From the NCBI RefSeq assembly GCF_007830235.1, contig NZ_VLKI01000001.1:428464-492463 (forward strand): a DNA stretch of 64,000 nt, written 5' to 3'. Below the pieces are notes generated by a model that saw nothing but the letters and a program-made list of their open reading frames with translations, did no database searches and had not been told where the DNA came from. How positions within the stretch are numbered: position 1 is the stretch's first letter; every line of letters begins with the position of its first letter. A program made the position numbers and the translations under genes. This document shows positions 17,068 through 25,359 of this stretch, in pieces. The stretch comes from Cytobacillus oceanisediminis (GTDB lineage Bacteria; Bacillota; Bacilli; Bacillales; Cytobacillaceae).

Positions 17068-18564
17068 TTATCGCTGTAATTTTGATTCAAAGTGAGTTTT
17101 TGGCAAGTCATTAACTTCATATGCAACACGGATGCCGGACTCGATTGCTCCCTGGATCCAGGCATGGTTTGTTGAGGCATGTTCCCCTGCGAAATGAACC
17201 CTGCCTTCGGGTGTAGAAATATAGGGAGATAACTCCTTAACCTGCTCCGGTTTAAACATCGTGAAAGCTCCAGCAGAATAAGGATATCGAATCCAGCTGT
17301 GGCTCGTTCCTCCTTGAAATTCACTAAAAACCTGTTTACCGTGAATCTCAGCTAAATTTTTTAATACATATTCCAGCCGATTATCTTCTTCCAGACTATC
17401 CCACGGGATCGCATCATCTTCCCATGTGTAACTCCCCAAAATAACACCCGATCCTTGTGTTCCGAGACCATGACTTGGGTATTGAACATATTTAATAGGA
17501 AGATCCGTAACGCTTTGCCCGCCATACAAACCTTGTCTCTCCCAGAACCTGTTTTTAAACTGGATGCCTGTCTTCGTCGATCCCACATATTTAAGTTCCC
17601 GGATGGCCTTCCATTTGTTTTCGGAAAATGAATGGCGAGGCTCAATTTCTACAAATTGCAGCACTGAAAAAGGAATCGTTACAATTGCAAGGTCCCCCGT
17701 AATTTGAAATGGCTCTAAAATTTTATGGACTGAAGAAATGGTTACTTGATTATCGTGTTGTTTAATTTTCTTAACATATTGTCCGTATTGAATATTATCT
17801 TTCAATTGATTGGTAAATGCTTTAGGAAGCTGGTCGTTGCCGCCTGTGATTTCATAAAACTTGATATCAGGGGTAAATAGGATTAGCAGTTCACGTACCA
17901 GTTCCAAGAAAGAAAGCTCCATTAGCCCTTCCAGTGTAAGCATCACTTTTATCATTTCGATGGCACCCGGGGATAATGTCACTCCGAATGGATTGTATCT
18001 CAAATAAGTATCCAGCGAGTATTTATCTAATTCCTGTATGGCCCATGGCCAATTCCTTTTTGGGTTTTGTTCGATAAAACTGGTTACCGGTTTTATCGCT
18101 GCTTGAAGCAAATCACTGGCTGTTTTGCCTTTTTCATGCGGGTAAACGGGAAAGCGTAACATGTCAGGATTCTGTTTATATGCCTTTAAACGAGTTTTTA
18201 TTCCTTTTACATAGATAATATCGTTAGGAGTCGAATTGATAAACTCATTAACTGGGAGCTTGAATTTTTTTATATATTCCATCGTCAGCAAATGAGTATG
18301 TGGAATCCGCATCGCACCAGCTTCAAGATATTGCTCATCCCTAAAATCTCCCCTTAACGTATATATCCGTCCTCCCACCCTATCACTTGCTTCAAGGACC
18401 GTCACATTGTGGCCAGCCTGCTTAAGCAAAGATGCTGAGACCAGTCCTGCCATTCCTGCACCAACAATGGTAATCTTCTTGGGTATTTTCGTTTTTTCAA
18501 GTCCATTTCTTATGATTGAAATCATTTGATCCGAGGATAACCTAGGAAATACGTAATCTAGCAT
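17068..18564 (-). CDS. Flavin amine oxidase, L-amino acid oxidase-like (copy 1)
   Basis: 498 residues. The N-terminal FAD-binding motif is [18 protein letters not shown], followed by VLEASDRVGGRIYT. The segment GAMRIPHTHLLTMEYIKKF strongly resembles L-amino acid oxidases, which deaminate amino acids to 2-oxo acids with H2O2. The C-terminal FAD motif is [20 protein letters not shown]. No signal peptide is evident, suggesting a cytosolic enzyme. The start ATG has GAGGAGG. A clear paralog lies on the other strand at 26972-28426. Substrate preference is not predictable. Confidence 0.88.
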   Translation of the reverse strand: MLDYVFPRLSSDQMISIIRNGLEKTKIPKKITIVGAGMAGLVSASLLKQAGHNVTVLEASDRVGGRIYTLRGDFRDEQYLEAGAMRIPHTHLLTMEYIKKFKLPVNEFINSTPNDIIYVKGIKTRLKAYKQNPDMLRFPVYPHEKGKTASDLLQAAIKPVTSFIEQNPKRNWPWAIQELDKYSLDTYLRYNPFGVTLSPGAIEMIKVMLTLEGLMELSFLELVRELLILFTPDIKFYEITGGNDQLPKAFTNQLKDNIQYGQYVKKIKQHDNQVTISSVHKILEPFQITGDLAIVTIPFSVLQFVEIEPRHSFSENKWKAIRELKYVGSTKTGIQFKNRFWERQGLYGGQSVTDLPIKYVQYPSHGLGTQGSGVILGSYTWEDDAIPWDSLEEDNRLEYVLKNLAEIHGKQVFSEFQGGTSHSWIRYPYSAGAFTMFKPEQVKELSPYISTPEGRVHFAGEHASTNHAWIQGAIESGIRVAYEVNDLPKTHFESKLQR

Positions 18565-18735
18565 GCTTTTCCTCCTCTACAATGCTGAAGACCAGGAACT
18601 GATAAAAATAGGGTCTCCAGTCATTTTATTCAGCAAGAAAAGCGAATTATGTATAAAATCGCATGATATCTAACAAACTGGGATAAGTTAACATATTAAT
18701 TTATCTAACTACTTCAATTACTTATCACCTTATAT

Positions 18736-18838
18736 GTATTTGGGAATTAAAAAATGCTGTTTATGGCAATATGTTTATTAATGTAAAAAAGCCTAAATAT
18801 ACAAGCAGTGCATAAAAACTTGTATATTTTAGGCTCCT
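18736..18838 (-). repeat. Hairpin repeat element, copy 1 (also acts as terminator)
   Basis: About 100 bp shared with 45385-45488 in the same orientation. In minus orientation it has a hairpin (AGCCTAAAATATACAAG with its complement, loop containing TTTTATGCA), a T-run, then the conserved tract TGCCATAAACAGCATTTTTT. About 37 of 41 bases in the non-hairpin tract match the second copy. The hairpin can terminate the DUF5661 gene just upstream. Confidence 0.7.
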
Positions 18839-18878
18839 TTATTTTTATTCCTTATTGCATAAAAGCACCCAGGGGTAA

Positions 18879-19301
18879 TTATTTTTTCCAATATGCTTTT
18901 GCTTCCTTCTCAAGAACTTTTAATCTTTTATAATAATCAGGAAACTCGTTAAGATGAGCCAATGCAATTTTCCCCGTAATTAGTGGTTCATCCCCAGTAA
19001 CATTAGTTTGGCTGGATTGTTGCCCGTGTTCAAGTTCAGTATTTACCCCCATCCAAAACTCATCTAAATCAAACTTACTTTTGGTAAAGTCAATTCCTAA
19101 AAGTAAAGCTATTGCTGCTGCTTCATCTCTTGAAAAGCTAGTTCTGCCCCTATTTAAAGTATCTGATGCAATATTATTAGTTGTAAACCTAGTTTGATAA
19201 TTGTTAAGTAAATTTCTATTTGATAAATGAGTATAATTCGTACAATCGTTAGAATAATTAGGGTACTGATTCATATACGGAAAATGATTATGGTAGTACA
19301 T
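18879..19301 (-). CDS. DUF5661-like protein with Tyr/Asn/His-rich N terminus
   Basis: 140 residues. The N terminus (MYYHNHFPYMNQYPNYSND) is of the low-complexity type common in spore coat proteins. The C-terminal half carries LDEFWMGVNTELEHG, TGKIALAHLNEFPDYYKRL, a pattern I associate with the DUF5661 family, whose function is unknown. Start ATG at 19301 has AGGAG, but that site is inside a 20-bp perfect hairpin. It neighbours ferritin-like and cupin genes with similar N termini. Spore association is inferred. Confidence 0.72.
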   Translation of the reverse strand: MYYHNHFPYMNQYPNYSNDCTNYTHLSNRNLLNNYQTRFTTNNIASDTLNRGRTSFSRDEAAAIALLLGIDFTKSKFDLDEFWMGVNTELEHGQQSSQTNVTGDEPLITGKIALAHLNEFPDYYKRLKVLEKEAKAYWKK

Positions 19302-19312
19302 ATATATTTCAC

Positions 19313-19360
19313 TCCTAAAACAGTAATTAACAATACCATATGTTAATTACTGTTTTAGGA
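19313..19360 (-). promoter_or_regulatory. Perfect 20-bp hairpin masking the ribosome site of the DUF5661 gene
   Basis: Arms at 19313-19332 and 19341-19360 are exact complements with an eight-base loop. In the minus-strand transcript the 3' arm ends TTTTAGGA, which is the Shine-Dalgarno of the gene starting at 19301. No T-run follows, so it is not a simple terminator. It could repress translation, stabilise the mRNA or bind a regulator as DNA. Confidence 0.7.
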
Positions 19361-19419
19361 GCGTGTATTCCAAAAAATTAAACAAGCAAAAAATTCACCA
19401 AACATACGACTTGGCTTAC

Positions 19420-19508
19420 TAATCTAAACTGTACCGTTTAGTACATTAAATTAACGAGAAGAAGCGTTAATCCTTCTTGGATCAATGGACCCGCTAGGTT
19501 AAGTACAA
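19420..19508. repeat. Isolated copy of the cassette-array repeat
   Basis: Same architecture as the repeats at 37.7-57.3 kb: AAACTGTACCGTTTAG, then TAATCCTTCTTGGATCAA, then GGACCCGCTAGGTTAA. It lies downstream of the ferritin-like gene, some 18 kb outside the array. Confidence 0.6.
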
Positions 19509-19592
19509 TCATTACAATCCAGACCTCTAATGGTCGGGTCCATATAGTGGAAAAAGGAATGTGTAATCAACTTATTTCATTAAAATAATTAT

Positions 19593-19618
19593 GGATAACC
19601 CTCAAAGGAAGGTTATCC
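19593..19618 (-). terminator. Weak intrinsic terminator
   Basis: Stem GGATAACC/GGTTATCC followed on the minus strand by an AT-rich tract ATAATTATTTT, 50 bases after the ferritin-like gene. Confidence 0.45.
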
Positions 19619-19668
19619 ACTTCATATGAATTTCATCCGAAAAATTTCCTTTAGGCTCACAAAGGGAA

Positions 19669-20190
19669 CTATTTTTTCCAAACAAAATTTCGGGCTAGGC
19701 CTCTTTCGAATGCATCCAAATGGTTCAATGATGCATTTCTTAACTGTGTAAATACTGTTCTGACATCCGTTGGAAGATTTAAAGAAAGAAATTTATTATA
19801 CATACTTATATTCTCTATCTCACCTTGTACTCCAAAGGCAAAAGCGTTTTTTATTGTTTCTGGGGTAGTAACAAACATCCTTGAAATATCTTCTGGAATA
19901 GGTACTTGATATCGTTCAAAAAGAGGAAGTAACGCACTAATATGCCTTAATTCAGCTTCTTGGATTCGGGCAAATGTACGTATATAACCATAGTTTAAAA
20001 GAATATTATTATACCTAGCCTGAGCAAGAAATTCGTCTTGTAAAGCATAAGTTAGCATCTGAGGTAAGGTTAATGTTGGGGCATTCAAAGCCCCTTTGGC
20101 TCCATAGTCGTTAGCATTTTGTCTTTCTAATGATTGTTGCAAATTATGATAAGGGGGTTGATTATGAGAGTAAAAATTTTTCGCATACAT
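19669..20190 (-). CDS. Ferritin-like (DUF2202-type) protein, possibly coat-associated
   Basis: 173 residues. The central part forms a ferritin-like helical bundle with the metal-type pattern LQDEFLAQARYNNILLNYG and RIQEAELRHISALLPLFERY, later GVQGEIENISMYNKF. The N terminus (MYAKNFYSHNQPPYHNLQQS) is Tyr/Asn/Pro-rich like spore coat proteins. ATG at 20190 is preferred to the in-frame GTG at 20205, which overlaps AGAGGTG. It is divergent from the cupin gene. Iron or manganese binding is inferred from the fold. Confidence 0.72.
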   Translation of the reverse strand: MYAKNFYSHNQPPYHNLQQSLERQNANDYGAKGALNAPTLTLPQMLTYALQDEFLAQARYNNILLNYGYIRTFARIQEAELRHISALLPLFERYQVPIPEDISRMFVTTPETIKNAFAFGVQGEIENISMYNKFLSLNLPTDVRTVFTQLRNASLNHLDAFERGLARNFVWKK

Positions 20191-20411
20191 TGATTGTATT
20201 TTCACCTCTTAAATTATTTTCCTGCTGCTGAGCAGTTGTTGTGGCTCATCGTGCTCCTAATTCCAAGTTATTCTCTTATTTGAGTATATAAAAGGAATTG
20301 AAATGTACACTTGGATACTCGAAGAGGTCATTTAACATTAATAAGTACATTCCTCTTCTACGTACATAAGATAATTTATTGATAATAAATAATATGAAGG
20401 GATTGAGGAAA

Positions 20412-21218
20412 ATGTACTATATGCCCTATACGTATCAAAATCCTTATTATGCAAATGTACCCGCGCATACTTACGGAAATCCTACTGGTTATTGGGCTCT
20501 TCCTAATGAGTTGGCATTTGGTTCTTATCGGTCTTTTTATGGTGATAGCAGAAACGTATTAAAAGATTATGGATCAAACCCATTTGTTATAAATATCAAT
20601 GAGGCCGCCAAACAAAACAACACGTATCGTACTGCACTATGGACAGGAGATCATTTGCAAGTCACATTAATGAGTCTTAATGTTGGTGAAGATATCGGAT
20701 TGGAAATCCACCCTGATGTGGATCAATTCTTACGTGTTGAACAAGGTCAAGGGATTGTACAAATGGGCAAAAGCAAAGATAATTTAAGTTTCCAATGGAG
20801 AATCTTCGATGACTCTGCTATTATGATACCGGCTGGAATGTGGCACAATGTCACAAATACAGGAAATATGCCGTTGAAACTATACTCCATATATGCCCCG
20901 CCAAACCATCCATTTGGTACTGTTCATAAAACGAAGGCAGATGCCATGGCTATCGAAGAAGGTTTGAGTAATGAAAATGGGAAAACAGTAGCTTTCGGAA
21001 AGACTCCAGATGAATGGGTAAGACATACGGAGTTTTTGGTAAAAGAAGGCTTGGAGGACATTAAAAGAGGAATTAATATGACACACATTCTTCAAGAGTT
21101 TATTCTAATGGGAGTTCTTGTAGGGAAAGGATATACTCCTGAAAAAGCATATGAAACAGTAGAAGAATGGGAACGTACAGGAGAATCCAAACTTCTTCAG
21201 GAAAGCAAAAACATGTAG
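20412..21218 (+). CDS. Cupin-domain protein with Tyr/Pro-rich N terminus
   Basis: About 268 residues. The cupin barrel (about 60-180) has motif 1 LEIHPDVDQFLRVEQGQG and motif 2 MIPAGMWHNVTNTG, typical of mannose-6-phosphate isomerase-like cupins; one of the usual motif 1 histidines is missing (HPDVDQ). The N terminus (MYYMPYTYQNPYYANVP) is coat-like. The start at 20412 fits the upstream GGGATTGAGG best; in-frame ATGs at 20379 and 20394 are alternatives. It is divergent from the ferritin-like gene and ends in a strong terminator. Function unknown, spore-related role inferred. Confidence 0.75.
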   Translation: MYYMPYTYQNPYYANVPAHTYGNPTGYWALPNELAFGSYRSFYGDSRNVLKDYGSNPFVININEAAKQNNTYRTALWTGDHLQVTLMSLNVGEDIGLEIHPDVDQFLRVEQGQGIVQMGKSKDNLSFQWRIFDDSAIMIPAGMWHNVTNTGNMPLKLYSIYAPPNHPFGTVHKTKADAMAIEEGLSNENGKTVAFGKTPDEWVRHTEFLVKEGLEDIKRGINMTHILQEFILMGVLVGKGYTPEKAYETVEEWERTGESKLLQESKNM

Positions 21219-21285
21219 AGCAGCCGTAAATTAAACAATCAGATGCTTTTGTTGAAAAAAGGCTATATTATTTCCTGCCTGCATT

Positions 21286-21315
21286 AAAAACTCGCCGATC
21301 ACGGCGAGTTTTTTT
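21286..21315 (+). terminator. Strong intrinsic terminator after the cupin gene
   Basis: Stem AACTCGCCG/CGGCGAGTT with a four-base loop and seven Ts, 68 bases after the stop codon. Confidence 0.92.
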
Positions 21316-21496
21316 GTATTATTATGCGACATTTTAATTGTCAATTCGTGTGTCCATTTAGCTTTAAATTATAAAAATGCACCTCAAATGGAACCCTTTA
21401 TGGTTAATACATCACTTTTCCTTGTTCAACTAATTTGTTTTTTCTTACTGTTAAAAAAACCATGAAAAGAGTATTTCCTTCCACGCCAGTCTCTCT

Positions 21497-21946
21497 TTAT
21501 CTCTCCCTATTCATCCATACATTAAACGCATAAATCAGCCCAATAAATACGCAATAGCCCACAAAGGTATTCAAGTGGTTCCAATCATCGGCATGTACGA
21601 ACAGTCCCATTCTCTCTGCCGCTTTTTCCATAACCGCCATCGCTAAACTGATGCACAAGATAAACAGGACTCTTAACCAGCCCTTCCACCATTGAAGGAC
21701 TTTCAAAAGAACAAGCATGGTGATGGGAAGGACAAGCAGCGTAAATCCTATATTAATGGTAAAAATCGATGGCAGGGGGCGAATCGGGAAGTAGTAAAGC
21801 TTCTTCCCGACATAATAGAGATCTAAATAGGTTCCCAATAAGGAAGCCAGCAGCATGGCCGGTATGTAGCTTTTAATGCCAAATCGTGACGGTTTTTTTT
21901 GCGAGGGCCGCGAGTTCGAGTCTTTCAAGTGTTTTACAGTATGCAT
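21497..21946 (-). CDS. CBO0543-like integral membrane protein
   Basis: 149 residues with four to five hydrophobic segments (YIPAMLLASLLGTYLDLYYV, FTINIGFTLLVLPITMLVLL, GYCVFIGLIYAFNVWM). The pattern GTYLDLYYVGKKLYYFP and AERMGLFVHADDWNH recalls the CBO0543 family found in spore formers, of unknown function. The start ATG at 21946 has GGGGAG and lies inside the end of the DUF2515 gene, overlapping it by 74 bases, which suggests translational coupling. Confidence 0.68.
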   Translation of the reverse strand: MHTVKHLKDSNSRPSQKKPSRFGIKSYIPAMLLASLLGTYLDLYYVGKKLYYFPIRPLPSIFTINIGFTLLVLPITMLVLLKVLQWWKGWLRVLFILCISLAMAVMEKAAERMGLFVHADDWNHLNTFVGYCVFIGLIYAFNVWMNRER

Positions 21947-23018
21947 CCTGAATCTCCCCATTAATGGTATCTTCTAATTCATTGAAATAATCCAGTACGT
22001 GAACGTGTTCAAACCAGTCCCCTTTTTCCGCTTCTGCATGTCTTACATTTTCCCAGGCATTTTCAATGGTAGGACTATAGATTCTTCTGCCTCCTGGCCT
22101 TAGTTTGCATGATTTTAATTGAAACTGATATTTTTCGCCTGGGAGCCCTTCATGGACAGCATTAAAAATAGCTGGCCAATAATCCTTCCTTGAGCCCGTA
22201 TGGGGGTGGCGGTTCGCCCATTGTTCCGTAAGGGCCAGCACATCCTTGTTCTTGAAAAGGACAGCATACAGCCTCTTCCCTAATAAAATTCGTTCATGTA
22301 AAGACTCAAAATGATATAAGGTCTGTCCCTTCAAATAAGTAGCTCCGCCTTTTTTGTATGGGAAAAGGATGTGATTGAGTGACAGCAGCTCCTGAAGCTT
22401 AAATTCAAGCTTTTGAAAAACCTTATTTTTATAAATGTGATTCTGAATCACCCGTTTTTCCAGATAGCTTTGTTCATTAATAATCAGGGCGATTGTGAGA
22501 AAGTATGGATTCGAATTTCTCCAGAAGCAATTCCAGATCGCTTCCATAAAGACGGAGATATTTAAGAAAGGAAACAGGAAAAATAACGGTCTGTTTCTTT
22601 TCAGGCTTTCACGGTAGATCAAAAATTGCGGATAGGCATCCTGAAAGATGAGCCAATTCCCTCTTTCTAAAAAGGAAAAAAAGGATTGCTTCTCCTTGTC
22701 CGATAATAATCTGGACAGCATTTCCCCTTTTAGATCGGTCATGTTCCAGCCGCCATTTCGGGAGACCATATGCCCGAGGAACGCCCAGTGAACTTCCGGA
22801 TGCTGTTGGTAGAATTCCAGATAGGCTTTTGTTCTTGTGACATTATTTTTATTCCATACCTCTGTTTCTTGTTTGATTTGCTCGAGGATTTTCATTTCTT
22901 CCTCTGAAAGGTTTGCCGTTTTTTGAACACTAGTCCTTTTCTTTAATTCTTCTTTTATCACTTCAATGGGGGATTGCTCTTGTTTCTTTCGGAAAAAGAT
23001 CGTCATCCCCTCCTCCAT
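21873..23018 (-). CDS. DUF2515 protein (YppC-like)
   Basis: 381 residues resembling the YppC/DUF2515 family of bacilli, function unknown. Features seen are TRTKAYLEFYQQHPEVHWAFLGHMVSRNGGWN and RHPHTGSRKDYWPAIFN in separate blocks. I set the start at ATG 23018, with GGAGA eight bases upstream; a longer frame to 23180 would overlap the divergent cyclase gene. It is divergent from sqhC with 64 bases between starts, so shared promoter control is likely. The 3' end overlaps the CBO0543-like gene. Confidence 0.75.
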   Translation of the reverse strand: MEEGMTIFFRKKQEQSPIEVIKEELKKRTSVQKTANLSEEEMKILEQIKQETEVWNKNNVTRTKAYLEFYQQHPEVHWAFLGHMVSRNGGWNMTDLKGEMLSRLLSDKEKQSFFSFLERGNWLIFQDAYPQFLIYRESLKRNRPLFFLFPFLNISVFMEAIWNCFWRNSNPYFLTIALIINEQSYLEKRVIQNHIYKNKVFQKLEFKLQELLSLNHILFPYKKGGATYLKGQTLYHFESLHERILLGKRLYAVLFKNKDVLALTEQWANRHPHTGSRKDYWPAIFNAVHEGLPGEKYQFQLKSCKLRPGGRRIYSPTIENAWENVRHAEAEKGDWFEHVHVLDYFNELEDTINGEIQDAYCKTLERLELAALAKKTVTIWH

Positions 23019-23082
23019 GAATTCTCTCTCCGTTCGCTGAATATGATCAATATATGAAACTACTGGGAGAGGAATGTGCAAA

Positions 23083-24954
23083 ATGACCAATATCATCCAA
23101 GGGATTAACCAGGTAATCGATAAGTTAAAAAAAGGACAGTCTTCAGATGGGTCTTGGAAATATCCCTTTGAAACAGGCATCTCGACAGATGCTTATATGA
23201 TCATTTTATTAAGGACACTGGAAATACATGATGAAAAATTAATCAGGGGGCTTGCTTCCCGAATTTTGAGCAAACAGGAGGTAAATGGCGCCTGGAAGCT
23301 TTTTTATGATGAAGGGGATGGAAATGCCGCTGCCACGTTGGAGGCCTATTACGCACTTTTATATTCCGGCTATGTTCAAAAGGAAGATCGGAGAATGATT
23401 GCTGCCAAGCGGTTTATCCTGGAGAATGGCGGGATGGACAATGTGAATGTCTTTACGAAAATCATGCTTTCTTCGACGGGGCAGTACAAGTGGCCGTCAT
23501 CCTTTCCGATCCCTATTGAAATTATGCTTTTGCCCCTTTCTTTTCCCTTTAACTTCTATCAGTTGTCTGTGTATGGGCGTGTGAATCTTGCTCCAATTCT
23601 GATTCTGGCAGAAAATAAATTCAGCCTAAAAACAAAAAATAGCCCCGACCTTTCCGATTTAAGAGTAACAAGGTCCGGGAAATATGATTGGACAATTCAG
23701 TCTGAATACCGATCATTATTATCAGCCATCAAAGACGGCATAGAGGACCTCTTAGGCCTGCCGGAACAGCTTCACTCAATGGCGCTGGGCCGGGCAAAAA
23801 ACTATATGCTGAAACGCATTGAACCGGATGGAACTTTTTATAGTTATTTCAGTTCGACCTTTTTAATGATATTTGCTTTATTATCACTTGGTTACTCAAA
23901 GAATGACCCCATTATAAAAAATGCCGTGAATGGGCTGAAATCGCTTCAGACAGATATAGACGGCCTCCCGCATATGCAATATGCAGATGCCAGTGTGTGG
24001 AACACGTCCCTTATTAACTCCACTCTCCAAATGGCCGGTGTTTCCCCTGAAGACCCAGTTGTTCAGAAGGCAAACACCTATTTGCTAAAGCGTCAGCATG
24101 ATCAGATTGGGGATTGGGTCATTCATAATCCGAATAGCTTGCCGGGCGGATGGGGATTTTCCGATGTCAATACAGTCAACCCCGATGTGGACGACACGAC
24201 TGCTTCTTTACGATCGATTGCCAGAAGCGTGAAGGGCAGCCCAATCTTTCAGGATGCCTGGGACCGTGGCATAAGCTGGCTATTATCCATGCAGAATGAC
24301 GATGGCGGCTGGCCTTCATTTGAACGGAATACCCAGAATCCATGGCTCGATTTCCTGCCGATTGAAAAGGGTGAATATATTTTTGGTGACCCGACCTCAG
24401 CCGATCTGACGGGAAGAACCCTGGAGTTTTTGGGGAACTATACAGATCTTCCAAAGGATCATCCTGCTTTTAAGAAGGCGATTAACTGGCTTTTCGAAAA
24501 CCAGGAACAGGACGGTTCGTGGTATGGCAGATGGGGAGTTTGCTATATATATGGCGCATGGGCAGCTGTCACTGGCCTTATTGCCGCTGGCCTGCCAGCA
24601 GAACAGCCTTCCATCCAGAAGTCAGCAGACTGGCTAAAGAGCATTCAAAACCAGGATGGCGGCTGGGGGGAATCCTGCCGAAGCGACAGCAATAAGCAAT
24701 ACGTACCCTTGAATGCCAGTACCATAACAGACACCTCATGGGCAGTTGATGCTTTGATTGCAGTTGAAGACAAGCCGACACCAGCGATTCAAAAAGGGAT
24801 TCATTATCTGCTGAGCTCACTCGATAAAGATGATTGGACAACAGCCTATCCAAAAGGGCAAGCCATGGCGGGCAGCTTCTACATCCATTATCACAGCTAC
24901 CGGTATATCTTTCCTCTTATGGCTTTGTCCCATTATCATCAAAAGTTTGGCTAA
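23083..24954 (+). CDS. sqhC: Squalene-hopene/sporulenol cyclase
   Basis: 623-residue triterpene cyclase that folds a C30-C35 linear terpene into polycyclic product; in Bacillus the product is sporulenol. The catalytic acid motif is present as PDVDDTTAS near residue 368. Repeated QW motifs are seen (QNDDGGWPS, QEQDGSWYGRWG, QNQDGGWGES). It should be membrane-associated. The start ATG at 23083 has AGAGGA nine bases upstream; an ATG at 23074 abuts that site and is unlikely. It is divergent from the YppC-like gene. Confidence 0.92.
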   Translation: MTNIIQGINQVIDKLKKGQSSDGSWKYPFETGISTDAYMIILLRTLEIHDEKLIRGLASRILSKQEVNGAWKLFYDEGDGNAAATLEAYYALLYSGYVQKEDRRMIAAKRFILENGGMDNVNVFTKIMLSSTGQYKWPSSFPIPIEIMLLPLSFPFNFYQLSVYGRVNLAPILILAENKFSLKTKNSPDLSDLRVTRSGKYDWTIQSEYRSLLSAIKDGIEDLLGLPEQLHSMALGRAKNYMLKRIEPDGTFYSYFSSTFLMIFALLSLGYSKNDPIIKNAVNGLKSLQTDIDGLPHMQYADASVWNTSLINSTLQMAGVSPEDPVVQKANTYLLKRQHDQIGDWVIHNPNSLPGGWGFSDVNTVNPDVDDTTASLRSIARSVKGSPIFQDAWDRGISWLLSMQNDDGGWPSFERNTQNPWLDFLPIEKGEYIFGDPTSADLTGRTLEFLGNYTDLPKDHPAFKKAINWLFENQEQDGSWYGRWGVCYIYGAWAAVTGLIAAGLPAEQPSIQKSADWLKSIQNQDGGWGESCRSDSNKQYVPLNASTITDTSWAVDALIAVEDKPTPAIQKGIHYLLSSLDKDDWTTAYPKGQAMAGSFYIHYHSYRYIFPLMALSHYHQKFG

Positions 24955-25069
24955 CCGTGCATAACGAATCAAGAGGGATCTTCGAGTTATTGTTAAGTTC
25001 CTTTATTTGATTCGCTAGGCGGCTGCTTATTGGCTTAACGCTTTTTTGCTCTTTGAATTTTTATCCTTT

Positions 25070-25250
25070 GGCTCTGTTAAATTTGCCTGTTGATTTCCGC
25101 TGCAGGCACTCCCTTTCCGCGGGCGGTCCGACGCTCCTCGTCGCTTTGCTCCTGCGGGGTCTCCCTTTGATCCGCACTCCCGCAGGAGTCTCGTGCCTTT
25201 CGCTCCAATCAACAGGGTGCTAAAAAACAACAATAAGCTTTAACAGAGCC
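25070..25250. repeat. GC-rich palindromic dispersed element (MITE-like)
   Basis: About 181 bp bounded by exact inverted ends GGCTCTGTTAAA (25070-25081) and TTTAACAGAGCC (25239-25250), with nested inverted CCTGTTGATT/AATCAACAGG. The core is much richer in GC than its surroundings (CCGCGGGCGGTCCG, CTCCCGCAGGAGTC). I recognise this sequence type as a common dispersed repeat in Bacillus-related genomes. It carries no gene. Confidence 0.8.
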
Positions 25251-25359
25251 TATCCTAAAAATTACCGTATCGACTTTTCACTGCCACCCATCCATGAATG
25301 GACCACACTCCCTTGGCTATACTAAATAAGTAATGGCATTTTCATTGGAGGGCAGAATC

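Noticed and set aside
25027-25233. 68-residue open frame on the minus strand
   Set aside because: It lies almost entirely inside the GC-rich palindromic repeat and reflects its base composition, not a protein; such frames are often mis-called.
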